Source: an uncultured Eubacteriales bacterium
GTDB taxonomy: Bacteria > Bacillota > Clostridia > Christensenellales > CAG-138
Reading direction: 5' to 3'
NCBI GenBank assembly: GCA_900547135.1
Contig: URFJ01000010.1
Span: 1 to 26,424, forward strand
DNA: 26,424 nucleotides
The notes under the pieces are model-generated. The model was not told where the DNA came from. It worked only from the letters and a program-made list of their open reading frames with translations, and made no database searches. Within the stretch, counting starts at the first letter, position 1. The number at the start of each line of letters is the position of its first letter. Below, piece by piece: positions 1-7,832 of the stretch. The translations under genes and the position numbers were made by a program.

Positions 1-1202
1 ACCAGCGCGCTTATCCTGCCAGTACTACTAAAATAATGACCTGTATCATTACACTTGAAAAGTGCAAGGATTTGAATGAAGTCGTAACCATTGGAACGGT
101 AACTTCCAGGGGTTCAGTCATGGGAATTAAGGAAGGCGAACATATAGCGCTTAAGGATTTGCTGTATGGGCTAATGCTCTTTTCAGGCAATGATGCGGCT
201 GAAGCGATAGCAAACCATGTAGCTGGCAGCAAGGATGCCTTTGTAAACATGATGAATGAAAAGGCGCAGAGTCTTGGAATGACGGAGACACATTTTGTCA
301 ACCCCAATGGTCTTCATGATGAGAGGCACTACTCATCGGCATATGATCTGGCCATTTTGTCCCGTTACGCGATGCAGAACGAAACGTTTAGAAGTATAGT
401 ATCCACAGCTACATATAAGTCTGATGCCACGGATAAAAATCCGGACGGCTATGAACTACATAACAGCAACAGGCTCGTTCATAAGGTAAAAGAAGAGGAA
501 CAGGACTATACCTACAGGTATATAACGGGGATAAAAACCGGAAATACGATTGAAGCGGGCTATTGTATCGTTGCGTCAGCTAAAAAGAATGATAGAGAGT
601 TTATTTTGGTATTGCTTGGCGATCCGGAGGGCCAGGTAACCTCCTCCTACCGGTATGAAAGCGCAAAGCAGATCTTTGAATGGGGCTTTGAAAACTGTGT
701 TTCGGTTAGCGCCAGCTCGCTTAATCTTAAGAGTTCCTTTGAGATTATAGTAAACAATGCCAGCTTTGAAGATGAATTCAGTGGGAAGCTGGAGCTTGTT
801 GCAAACATTGAAAACCGGGTAATAACCGGAATGCAACCATTTATTGAAGAAGTGGCAGAGAATGCGGCTTCTATAACGTATGTAACCGAATATAATGCAG
901 TAACGGCTCCCATCAGATCTGGCTCAATAATTGGAACTGTAACATATAAATATAAGGATAATGATTTGATAACAGTAGACTTGGTGGCGTCAAGAGACAT
1001 CGCTAATATGGATGAATCTACAAACCCGCTGATCGTAGAGCCGTCGCCAAAAACGGATTCCCCTATAAATTATCTATTGATTTGGATATTGGCAGCGATA
1101 TTGATTATTATTATCATAATTATATTCAAACTTTTAACTCGCCGTAGTGCTCAAAAACGCAGGAACCGCAGACGGGGCCGTTATATATACAAGAGAAGAT
1201 AG
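1..1202 (+). CDS. D-alanyl-D-alanine carboxypeptidase (peptidase S11, PBP5/DacF-like), 5' end cut by the window
   Basis: This is a serine D,D-carboxypeptidase that removes the terminal D-Ala from peptidoglycan stem peptides outside the membrane. The frame is open from base 3, so the gene starts before the window. The first codons read PASTTKIMT and contain the catalytic SxxK tetrad, with Ser at 21-23 and Lys at 30-32; starting at the ATG at 36 would lose the nucleophile. The SxN motif follows (SGN, near 187-195) and then the KTG triad (in TGIKTGNT, near 535). A beta-rich C-terminal region is followed by one hydrophobic segment (about 1066-1130) and a very basic tail ending in KRR, a C-terminal membrane anchor. 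Seen: all three active-site motifs and the anchor. Known: this motif set defines the S11 family. Not decidable here: whether it is vegetative (DacA type) or sporulation-linked (DacF type). Confidence 0.93.
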   Translation, partial: QRAYPASTTKIMTCIITLEKCKDLNEVVTIGTVTSRGSVMGIKEGEHIALKDLLYGLMLFSGNDAAEAIANHVAGSKDAFVNMMNEKAQSLGMTETHFVNPNGLHDERHYSSAYDLAILSRYAMQNETFRSIVSTATYKSDATDKNPDGYELHNSNRLVHKVKEEEQDYTYRYITGIKTGNTIEAGYCIVASAKKNDREFILVLLGDPEGQVTSSYRYESAKQIFEWGFENCVSVSASSLNLKSSFEIIVNNASFEDEFSGKLELVANIENRVITGMQPFIEEVAENAASITYVTEYNAVTAPIRSGSIIGTVTYKYKDNDLITVDLVASRDIANMDESTNPLIVEPSPKTDSPINYLLIWILAAILIIIIIIIFKLLTRRSAQKRRNRRRGRYIYKRR

Positions 1203-1223
1203 AATCATATTCTAACTGTCAAT

Positions 1224-1744
1224 TTGGCCACCCATGCTACTTCGTGCTTATGTGCCTGTACAGTGCTAAGCGTGTTTAACCCGCAAGACTCGGCATTCGG
1301 CTGCAAAAAGTTATTAGGCTATTTTGCTCTTAAAGTAACAAGAGACCGGCGCGTATGCCTCCAACACATGTATAGTCTACGCTATATACATGTTAATGGC
1401 GCGCTTGAGGATTTATCGGCATATTCGGACAAATCGTTCGATTTGGTTAATACATACCCAAATCAGGAAAGGGTCATTGGAGAAATGATAAAAATAGCGG
1501 ACAAGAAAATAATGCTAAGCGTCTCATTGAGCTTAGCTATCTTCCATATTTGGCAAACCCAAGACAGAAAAATCAGTTTAGCCTAGACAGCGATAGTGAC
1601 GATTTATGGGTAAGAAGCTGCATTGAGGGCAAGCGGCAGCGATTGATTCGTTTCGCTTTAAGCAAGGCTGACGCAGATAAGCATTTTGATATGGGAGGCA
1701 AACAGGTTATCCGCAGCGCGCCTTATCATTCATTATTTTATTAG
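1224..1744 (+). pseudogene. Decayed coding stretch, possibly a class I SAM-methyltransferase relic
   Basis: Two overlapping plus-strand frames (1224-1586 and 1550-1744) fill the gap between the carboxypeptidase and the terminator at 1764. Neither has a ribosome binding site, and the first 100 bases read like noise. The middle part (about 1400-1520) reads ALEDLSAYSDKSFDLVN and then EMIKIADKKIMLSV, which resembles the post-motif-I part of UbiE-like methyltransferases, where a short acidic stretch precedes SFDLV and a later segment reads EMxRIAxKxIxLSV. The glycine-rich SAM-binding loop is not visible. I read it as a frameshifted remnant. It could also be chance open frame, so the family guess is weak. 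A short inverted repeat, ACATGTATA with TATACATGT, lies near 1366-1391 inside it. Confidence 0.3.
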
Positions 1745-1763
1745 GTAATTAAAGGGCTGAATA

Positions 1764-1810
1764 AAAGCTGAGGGCATGGTCTGGTTAATCCCCCAGCTTT
1801 CTTTTAATTC
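1764..1810. terminator. Bidirectional intrinsic terminator between convergent transcripts
   Basis: The hairpin pairs AAAGCTG (1764-1770) with CAGCTTT (1794-1800), extended by GGG/CCC across one A/C mismatch. On the plus strand it is followed by CTTTTAATT. On the minus strand the same stem is followed by TTTTATT. It therefore fits as the end of both the rightward carboxypeptidase side and the leftward nadD-rsfS operon, whose stop lies just outside it. Confidence 0.7.
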
Positions 1811-1814
1811 TTAA

Positions 1815-2192
1815 TTAATCCTCAGCATCGTAAAACTGAGAATAATTGATATATGATTCCGGCTCATCAATCCATAGACGCTCCATATTATAATATTGGC
1901 GCTCATCCGGGTGAAAAATATGAACCAATATATGCGCAAAATCAAGAACAATCCATCGACCGTCCGAGTAGCCCTCCTTGCGCCTTACTTCAAGGTTTAA
2001 TTCACCGCATTTTTCTTCTACCGTATCGCACAGAGTCTTAACATGCGGAACCGATCTGCCGCTGCATATTATAAACCATTCAGCTATTATGGTTTTGTCA
2101 GCAACGTCGATTGCTATTATATCTGCTGCCTTTTTATCCGACAGGATCTCGCACAGGTCCAAAACCTGCTTTTTTTCCATAGTGCTGTTCAA
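1815..2192 (-). CDS. rsfS: Ribosomal silencing factor RsfS (Iojap/DUF143 family)
   Basis: RsfS binds ribosomal protein L14 and blocks joining of the 30S and 50S subunits when nutrients are short. The 125-residue length is typical. Recognisable parts are the N-terminal helix ending DLCEILSDKKAADI, the IICSGRS strand-turn, and the C-terminal signature GYSDGRWIVLDFAHILVHIF followed by RQYYNMERLW. The start is TTG: the minus strand reads GGAGAG, six bases, then TTG. The alternative in-frame ATG at 2180 lies 18 bases from that ribosome site and is less likely. The TTG overlaps the nadD-yqeK stop in the string TTGA, so translation is probably coupled. The nadD-yqeK-rsfS order is common in Firmicutes. 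Confidence 0.95.
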   Translation of the reverse strand: MNSTMEKKQVLDLCEILSDKKAADIIAIDVADKTIIAEWFIICSGRSVPHVKTLCDTVEEKCGELNLEVRRKEGYSDGRWIVLDFAHILVHIFHPDERQYYNMERLWIDEPESYINYSQFYDAED

Positions 2193-3349
2193 TATCGTCT
2201 CTCCGTTTCATTTAATATATATTTTAAAGCATCTTCGGTACCTTTGTATAGTTTACCGCCCTTTTTGAGGGTGTATGAGATGCTTTGCTTCATTGCCATT
2301 GCCACAGCCGAGTCAAGGTCTTGGTATGCAGCGAGCCGGATTTTATCAACTCCATCATAGCTTCTGGAAGGCTCAATCTTATCCGCAAGATATATAATCT
2401 TGCTAAGCATTGACATTCCCGAACAGCCGACCGTATGATAACGTTTTGATTGAATAATTTCATCGTCCATTATACCATATTCAGCTTTTGCTACCTCTGC
2501 GCCGAGCTCAGCATGGAGCAAGTCTGGAATATCTCCATTATAACATTTCAGGCCGCATTTTTCAGCATAATTAAGCTGCCGGCCAGGATCAAACCTAGCG
2601 CAATCATGCAGCAGTCCGGCTGTTCGCGCACATATACCATCAACTCCGTATTTATTCGCTAGTTCCGTTGCTTCGATCGCTGTGCCTAAGGAATGTACAT
2701 ATCTATTCCAGTCAAGCTGCCTATAGAGGTTTTTTTGCATAGATACAAAGCTATCCGGAAGATACAGCATGTTTTCATATATAAACATGGCAACCCCTTC
2801 CGGCAGCCGGGAGCGCACGGCAAAGGCGTTATATACTTTTTGTCTGATATCAGTAGAGGAAATGTCAAGAGGCTGCATGTCAGAAATCAGAACCTTTGCC
2901 CCAAATTTTGAACGAAGCAAGCTGGCGGCGGATAAAAGACCGCTTTTAGATGAGTCCCTAACCACTCCGATCACGGTTGATAATTCAAATATGGTGTCTG
3001 GGTCATGCCAACCTGGCATATCAACAAGCATGTCCATTCCTGTTATAAAGAATATTTCAGCGCCTGGATATAGGCTGGAGATCCTCTCAATGGTATCCGA
3101 GGTATAGCTTTTGCCAGGACGTGCAAGCTCAATATCGCTTGCATATATGCCGTCAGCACCTTCGCATGCAAGCTCAGCCATGGAGTATCTTAAGCACGCG
3201 TCCGCGCATCCATTGGGTTTGTGAGGCGGGGAGGCGGCAACCGTCAGAAATACCATGTCAAGCGCGAATTCCTTCTTGACATGTTTCGCTATAGAAATAT
3301 GCCCGTTATGTACAGGATCAAAGGTTCCTCCGAGTATACCAAGGCGCAT
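2189..3349 (-). CDS. nadD-yqeK: Fusion of nicotinate-nucleotide adenylyltransferase (NadD) and YqeK-type HD hydrolase
   Basis: This 386-residue protein joins two enzymes usually encoded by neighbouring genes. Residues 1-195 are NadD, which makes deamido-NAD from nicotinate mononucleotide and ATP: the nucleotidyltransferase motif GGTFDPVHNGH is at 7-17 and the SSTDIR motif at 164-169. Residues 205-386 are an HD-domain protein like YqeK, a family shown to cut diadenosine tetraphosphate symmetrically: RYVH with His219, HD at 248-249, His279, RYHTVG at 303-308 and LADKIEPSR near 321-329. The start at 3349 is set by GGAGG five bases upstream; an in-frame ATG at 3379 lacks such a site and lies within 15 bases of the promoter -10. 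A sigma-A promoter lies just upstream. The coding regions are continuous with no stop between domains, so the fusion is read directly from the sequence. Functional coupling is inference. Confidence 0.95.
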   Translation of the reverse strand: MRLGILGGTFDPVHNGHISIAKHVKKEFALDMVFLTVAASPPHKPNGCADACLRYSMAELACEGADGIYASDIELARPGKSYTSDTIERISSLYPGAEIFFITGMDMLVDMPGWHDPDTIFELSTVIGVVRDSSKSGLLSAASLLRSKFGAKVLISDMQPLDISSTDIRQKVYNAFAVRSRLPEGVAMFIYENMLYLPDSFVSMQKNLYRQLDWNRYVHSLGTAIEATELANKYGVDGICARTAGLLHDCARFDPGRQLNYAEKCGLKCYNGDIPDLLHAELGAEVAKAEYGIMDDEIIQSKRYHTVGCSGMSMLSKIIYLADKIEPSRSYDGVDKIRLAAYQDLDSAVAMAMKQSISYTLKKGGKLYKGTEDALKYILNETERRY

Positions 3350-3385
3350 ATTTTCCTCCAGCACTCCACCGATATCCATCGGTTT

Positions 3386-3413
3386 ATTATACTACAGAAT
3401 ACGGGTAAGTAAA
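3386..3413 (-). promoter_or_regulatory. Sigma-A-like promoter for nadD-yqeK-rsfS
   Basis: On the minus strand a TTTACT -35 box (3413-3408) and a perfect TATAAT -10 box (3391-3386) are separated by 16 bases. The -10 ends 37 bases before the nadD start at 3349, leaving room for the leader and the GGAGG site. Confidence 0.7.
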
Positions 3414-3698
3414 CAGGGATAAAATAAGCGGCTTGTCCGCTATTGGAAGATACAATATAATTATATAAATATAATGCGGGACGAATTCGCTATTAATAAG
3501 TCAGCAATTAACCTGATTTATAACTTAAAAGTGAAAACTCTAAAGTCTTGAATATATGCGGTTTGGCAATTTGCTATTTTGCGAGTGTTATTAATTTGAG
3601 TCTCTAAGATATATAATATTGACTGTTCAATTATGCTTGAAGTGGATATTAACGGGGGGGTATTATGTAGATGCAATAAAATAAACGAGGTGCGAATG
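3414..3698. other. Divergent intergenic region between nadD and ptb
   Basis: About 285 AT-rich bases with no convincing gene. It holds a small hairpin (AGCGG at 3427-3431 with CCGCT at 3437-3441) and a TATAAT within 3608-3620 that could serve ptb but has no matching -35. A run of seven G lies at about 3653-3659, upstream of the ptb ribosome site. An open minus-strand frame across 3518-3733 shows no family signature and overlaps ptb, so it is not called. Confidence 0.5.
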
Positions 3699-4604
3699 AT
3701 GCCAATTAAAAACTTTGATGAGTTGATTGCCAAGGTAAAGGGCGGAGATAAAAAAACCGTTGCTCTTATTCAGGCAAACGACACCCATGCCCTTGAGGCT
3801 ATAATTGAAGCAAAAGACTTGGTAGATGCCATATTGGTTGGCGACCCTGCCAAGATAGGGGAAGTTTTGATTTCACTAGGCAAAAATCCATCAGATTTTG
3901 CTATCGAGCCGGTACCGGAAGGCACGCATCCAAGCGTGTGCGCAGCAAAGCTCATTCATGAGGGCAGGGCCGACTTCCTTATGAAGGGAAAGATAATGAC
4001 TGGGGATATGCTTAAAGGCGTACTATGCCAGGAAGCTGGTTTAAGAACCGGATGCCTGATGAGCCATATTATAATTGCCGAGGTACCAGGTTATCACAAG
4101 CTCTTATGCGTCACCGACGGCGGCATGTGTACGTATCCCGATCTTGATCAAAAAAAGACTATAGTGCAAAACGCCGCGAATTTCTTTAACAGCTTGGGCT
4201 ATGAAAAGGTGAATGTTGCAGCGCTCTGCGCCGTTGAAACCGTCAATCCCAAGATGCCGGAAACGTTGCATGCCGCTGAGCTCAAGCGCATGAGCATTGA
4301 TGGAGAACTGGAAAACTGTTACGTTGAAGGCCCAATTTCATACGATCTTGCGATGGTAAGGGAACTTGGCGAGATTAAGGGCTATGAATGCCCATGCGCT
4401 GGGGATTTTGACATAATGCTTGCTCCAGAGATCGTCGTGGGCAATGTATTGGGAAAATGCTTTGTGTATACATGCGGGGGACGTATGGCCGGATTGGTGC
4501 TTGGATGCAAGGTCCCTATTGTAGTTACGTCACGCGGGTCGTCGTCTGAGGAAAAATATTATTCCCTGGCCCTAGGCGCTGGCGCTGCGTCCATGAAAAG
4601 TTAG
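3699..4604 (+). CDS. ptb: Phosphate butyryltransferase (Ptb), divergent member
   Basis: Ptb exchanges the CoA of butyryl-CoA (or a branched acyl-CoA) for phosphate, giving the acyl phosphate used by butyrate kinase. The 301-residue length is typical. Family features are the N-terminal ALIQANDTHALEAI strand-helix, the DFLMKGKIMTGDMLKGVL segment, GLRTGCLMSHIII, NPKMPET, and the C-terminal glycine-rich GAGAASMKS. The usual TDAAMNIAPDL stretch reads TDGGMCTYPDL here, so the acyl specificity may differ. The start at 3699 has GAGGTG five bases upstream; the preceding ATG at 3696 is only two bases from it. The gene lies 25 bases before buk, clearly one transcript. Phosphate acetyltransferase is the main alternative, but the buk neighbour argues for Ptb. 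Confidence 0.9.
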   Translation: MPIKNFDELIAKVKGGDKKTVALIQANDTHALEAIIEAKDLVDAILVGDPAKIGEVLISLGKNPSDFAIEPVPEGTHPSVCAAKLIHEGRADFLMKGKIMTGDMLKGVLCQEAGLRTGCLMSHIIIAEVPGYHKLLCVTDGGMCTYPDLDQKKTIVQNAANFFNSLGYEKVNVAALCAVETVNPKMPETLHAAELKRMSIDGELENCYVEGPISYDLAMVRELGEIKGYECPCAGDFDIMLAPEIVVGNVLGKCFVYTCGGRMAGLVLGCKVPIVVTSRGSSSEEKYYSLALGAGAASMKS

Positions 4605-4629
4605 CCGCCGTTAGGCAGGAGGTAAATAA

Positions 4630-5700
4630 ATGCAAAAAATACTGGTTATAAATCCGGGTTCAACGTCCACAAAAGTTGCAGTGTTTGAGGATTTAAAACA
4701 GCTGTTTTCTATTACTATAAGGCATACCGATGAAGAATTAAAACCCTTTAAATGGGTTATGGACCAGCTGGATTTCCGCACTAAGCGGATTGAGCAGGCG
4801 ATGCTTGAAAACGGACTGGACATGCAGGAGTTGACGTGCATAATGTCGCGTGGAGGCATGATACCTCCCTGCAAATCCGGCGCGTACCGCATAAACGACT
4901 TAATGGTGCAATACATGTATGGCCAGAAGGTAGACACCCACATTTCAAACGTTGGGTGCGCAATAGCATATGGTTTTGCCAAACGTTTAAACGTCCCAGC
5001 TTTTATATACGATCCAGTAACGGTTGACGAGCTAGCTCCGATAGCGCGTATTACGGGCCTGCCGGAACTTCCAAAGAAAAGTCGCGGGCACGCGCTTAAC
5101 ACGCATGCCATGGCGCGCCGATGTGCGGATGAAATATTGAAAAGGCCGGTTGACGAATGTACCTTTATCGTGCAGCATATTGGCGGAGGAACCAGCGTAT
5201 GGCTGATTGACAAAGGCTATTCTATTGATATGTATTCGGATGACGACGCCGGATTTGCACCTGAAAGATGTGGAAAGCTTCAGGCCATGGATCTTATAAA
5301 CCTATGCTACAGCGGAAAATATACACATGAGGAGATGACCAAAAAGGTAAGAGGAAATGCGGGACTTAGAGCTCATTTGGGTACGAGCGACGCTCGCGAA
5401 GTTGAGCGTATGATTGAAGGGGGAGACAGCCGTGCAAAGCTTACCTATCAGGCCTTTGCTTATGGAATCGCGAAGGGGATAGGGGATCTTGCGACGGTAG
5501 TAAACGGTAAGGTGGATAGAATTATCCTTACAGGCGGCGTAGCGTATTCAAAAATGCTTACAGGTTGGATAAGGGATAGAGTAGAATGGATAGCGCCTGT
5601 AGAGGTTATGGCGGGCGAGTATGAGATGGAGGCTCTCGCTGAAGGCGGGCTACGCGTAATGAGAGGCGATGAGAAGCCCCACGAGTTTATCCTGGGCTAA
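4630..5700 (+). CDS. buk: Butyrate kinase (Buk), divergent member
   Basis: Buk transfers phosphate from butyryl phosphate to ADP, giving butyrate and ATP, the energy-yielding last step of the butyrate route. It is an ASKHA-fold kinase of 356 residues, the normal length. The phosphate-1 motif NPGSTSTK is at residues 8-15, the HIGGGTSVWL phosphate-2 motif near 184, and the adenosine motif ILTGGVAYSK near 298, followed by APVEVMAGEYEMEALAEGG. The stretch that in most Buk proteins reads near NNALDGEGPFSPER is YSDDDAGFAPER here, and GEDEM is GEYEM, so this is a diverged subfamily, matching its diverged Ptb partner. The ribosome site GGAGG lies seven bases before the ATG. A branched-chain fatty acid kinase is a plausible alternative. 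Confidence 0.92.
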   Translation: MQKILVINPGSTSTKVAVFEDLKQLFSITIRHTDEELKPFKWVMDQLDFRTKRIEQAMLENGLDMQELTCIMSRGGMIPPCKSGAYRINDLMVQYMYGQKVDTHISNVGCAIAYGFAKRLNVPAFIYDPVTVDELAPIARITGLPELPKKSRGHALNTHAMARRCADEILKRPVDECTFIVQHIGGGTSVWLIDKGYSIDMYSDDDAGFAPERCGKLQAMDLINLCYSGKYTHEEMTKKVRGNAGLRAHLGTSDAREVERMIEGGDSRAKLTYQAFAYGIAKGIGDLATVVNGKVDRIILTGGVAYSKMLTGWIRDRVEWIAPVEVMAGEYEMEALAEGGLRVMRGDEKPHEFILG

Positions 5701-5802
5701 GTTGCTTTTATGCGTTTGAAATTACAGCGACATGCCATGCTGCTATTTTTGCCATATTTATGTCTAAAACATCTGGTAGATTGGCAAGTTGCCTGTTTGC
5801 CG

Positions 5803-5831
5803 TTGTAAATTTTGTCCAATAGGACTATAAT
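5803..5831 (+). promoter_or_regulatory. Sigma-A promoter for deoD
   Basis: TTGTAA (5803-5808) and TATAAT (5826-5831) are separated by 17 bases. The deoD start lies 31 bases further on. A short palindrome, GGCAAGTTGCC (5783-5793), lies just before the -35 box and could be an operator, though one copy is weak evidence. Confidence 0.75.
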
Positions 5832-5862
5832 ACTTCTATATCGTAAAAGGAGAGAGTGAATA

Positions 5863-6576
5863 ATGAGTATATCAACGCCACATAACCGCGGTGATTTGGG
5901 CGACTATGCAAAGACAGTGCTTATGCCTGGGGATCCTCTCCGCGCAAAATTTATAGCCGAAACCTTCATTCAATATTCGGAATGTGTAAATGATGTAAGG
6001 GGTATAAACGGTTACACGGGTTTTTATAAGGGTAAGCGTGTGTCCGTTATGGCGAGCGGTATGGGCATGCCGTCAATGGGAATATACTCATACGAGCTTT
6101 TCAAGTACTATGGGGTGGAGAATATAATACGTATAGGCTCAGCTGGGGCCATACTGCCTGAGCTTAAGCTTAGGTCAATAGTGCTCGCTCAGGGAGCCTG
6201 CACAAATTCAAACTATGCCGCTCAGTATGGGCTTGCGGGCACCTACGCGCCGATTGCTAGCTATAAACTGCTGAAGGCGGCGGAAGCTGAATGCGAGCGC
6301 ATGAACGCCGATTATATGATTGGGAACGTTTTGTCGTCCGATACGTTCTATGACGCATCGCATACAACGGTGAAATGGGGCGCTATGGGCGTTATGGCTG
6401 TTGAGATGGAGGCTGCGGCGCTTTATATGAACGCAGCTTACCTGGGGAAAAGCGCTCTGTGTATCTGCACAATATCGGATCATCTGATTACGGGCGAAGG
6501 CTGCACCACCATCGAGCGACAGGAATCGTTTACCCAGATGATGGAGGTTGCGCTCAATATAGTACCGGCTAATTAA
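5863..6576 (+). CDS. deoD: Purine-nucleoside phosphorylase, DeoD type
   Basis: DeoD splits purine ribo- and deoxyribonucleosides with phosphate into base and (deoxy)ribose-1-phosphate in the salvage pathway. The protein has 237 residues, as expected for the hexameric bacterial type. Visible motifs are MPGDPLRAKFIAE near the N-terminus (phosphate-binding Arg), GYTGFYKGKRVSVMASGMGMPS, RIGSAGAI, the substrate motif VEMEAAALY, and CTISDHL with the catalytic Asp. AAAGGAGAG lies about ten bases before the ATG, and a good promoter lies upstream. The next gene follows after 42 bases and may be cotranscribed. Confidence 0.95.
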   Translation: MSISTPHNRGDLGDYAKTVLMPGDPLRAKFIAETFIQYSECVNDVRGINGYTGFYKGKRVSVMASGMGMPSMGIYSYELFKYYGVENIIRIGSAGAILPELKLRSIVLAQGACTNSNYAAQYGLAGTYAPIASYKLLKAAEAECERMNADYMIGNVLSSDTFYDASHTTVKWGAMGVMAVEMEAAALYMNAAYLGKSALCICTISDHLITGEGCTTIERQESFTQMMEVALNIVPAN

Positions 6577-6618
6577 ATTAAGGGTCATTGTAATTGAAAG
6601 CTATCTTAAGGGGGAACC

Positions 6619-7737
6619 ATGGTTGAAATCAGGGAGGTAACTAACAAGCGCGAACTGAGAAAGTTTGTGGATTATCCAAACCAGCTGTATAAGGACAATC
6701 CGTACTTTATTCCTGCTACATATGCGGATGATCTGGAGGATTGGGACAGAAACAAGAATCCCGCGTTTGAATATTGCGACGCAAAGTGCTTTTTAGCCTA
6801 TCGTAATGGTAAAATTGTCGGCAGGATTGGCGCTATAATCAGCCATAAGGCCAACGAAAAGTTCAACTGCAAGAGAATGAGGTTTACGCAGGTGGATTTT
6901 ATTGATGACGAAGAAGTTTCTTCTTCCCTGTTCAGACAGGTTGAGTCATATGCAAAAGAGATGGGCTGTACAGAGGTTCATGGCCCGCTTGGCTTTACAG
7001 ACCTGGACAGGGAGGGAATGCTTGTTGACGGCTTTGACCGAAAGGGCATGTTTATCACCTACTATAACCTGCCTTATTATAACGAGCACCTTGCTAGGCT
7101 TGGTTATATAAAGGATGTGGATTGGATAGAGTATCTGATTAATATACCTGAGGAACCGAACGAGCGGCTGCAGCGGCTGACGGAGATGGTAATGAAGCGC
7201 TTTAAACTGAGGGTGATGGACATCGCTAGTAAGAGCAGCATTAAGCCTGTAGCTCGCAACGTATTCAGGCTGCTTAATGATGCGTATGCCGGCCTGTACG
7301 GAGTCGTACCGCTGACCGACGCTCAGGTGGAACGGTACACAAACAAGTTTCTTCCGCTTATCAACATGAAATATACGTGCTTTGTTGAAAACGAGCATGG
7401 AGAGATGGTAGCGTTCGGCGTAGCCGCGCCTTCGATTGCCAATGCTCTTAAAAAGAGCGGGGGTAAACTTTTCCCGTTTGGCGCATTCAGGGTTCTGAAG
7501 GCATGCAGGAAAAACGATACGCTTGACCTGTTCCTGGTCGCGGTTAGGCCGGATATGCAGGGAAGCGGGGTAAACTCCATTATTTTGAACCACGTCTTGA
7601 ATAATGCCATTAAGAGCGGAATTAAATATGCCGAAACAGGTCCGGAGCTGGAAACCAATGATAAGGTAATCGCTCAGTGGAAGTTCTTTGAGGTGGATCA
7701 GCATAAGCGGCGCAGATGCTATATAAAGACGATTTAA
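6619..7737 (+). CDS. GNAT-like N-acetyltransferase protein of unknown substrate
   Basis: A 372-residue cytoplasmic protein. Its N-terminal half (residues 1-180) begins EIREVTNKRELRKFVDYP and contains CFLAYRNGKIVGRIGAI, the beta2-beta4 core of the GNAT fold, and HGPLGFTDLDREGML. The C-terminal part includes LFLVAVRPDMQGSGVNSII, which matches the acetyl-CoA pyrophosphate loop R/Q-x-x-G-x-G/A in altered form, and GPELETNDKVIAQWKFF. This layout matches the large GNAT-like proteins often annotated only as hypothetical (YghO-like). A GGGGG ribosome site precedes the ATG by four bases. It follows deoD by 42 bases, which suggests one operon but does not reveal the substrate. Confidence 0.7.
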   Translation: MVEIREVTNKRELRKFVDYPNQLYKDNPYFIPATYADDLEDWDRNKNPAFEYCDAKCFLAYRNGKIVGRIGAIISHKANEKFNCKRMRFTQVDFIDDEEVSSSLFRQVESYAKEMGCTEVHGPLGFTDLDREGMLVDGFDRKGMFITYYNLPYYNEHLARLGYIKDVDWIEYLINIPEEPNERLQRLTEMVMKRFKLRVMDIASKSSIKPVARNVFRLLNDAYAGLYGVVPLTDAQVERYTNKFLPLINMKYTCFVENEHGEMVAFGVAAPSIANALKKSGGKLFPFGAFRVLKACRKNDTLDLFLVAVRPDMQGSGVNSIILNHVLNNAIKSGIKYAETGPELETNDKVIAQWKFFEVDQHKRRRCYIKTI

Positions 7738-7762
7738 TATTCGTCATCGATCTTGATAATTT

Positions 7763-7797
7763 AAGCCGGAGGACGCAGAATGCGTTACCTTCGGCTT
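7763..7797. terminator. Hairpin between convergent GNAT and serpin genes
   Basis: A long imperfect stem starts with AAGCCGGAGG (7763-7772) and closes with CCTTCGGCTT (7788-7797). An inner ACGCA/TGCGT stem sits around a GAA loop, with a two-base bulge on the right side. No long T-run follows on either side, so it may be a weak terminator or a transcript-end stabiliser. Confidence 0.55.
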
Positions 7798-7832
7798 GTT
7801 GTCGAGATTTGATAGCTAAGGTATTATGTTCA

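Noticed and set aside
3350..3379. Longer N-terminus for NadD-YqeK starting at 3379
   Set aside because: It lacks a ribosome site and lies within 15 bases of the promoter -10, whereas GGAGG precedes the ATG at 3349 at ideal distance and that start matches the family.
3427..3441. Small AGCGG/CCGCT hairpin upstream of nadD as a terminator
   Set aside because: Only five base pairs, and there is no gene upstream on the minus strand for it to terminate. Chance is likely.
5783..5793. GGCAAGTTGCC palindrome before the deoD promoter as an operator
   Set aside because: A single short copy with no recognised regulator; not enough to call on its own.
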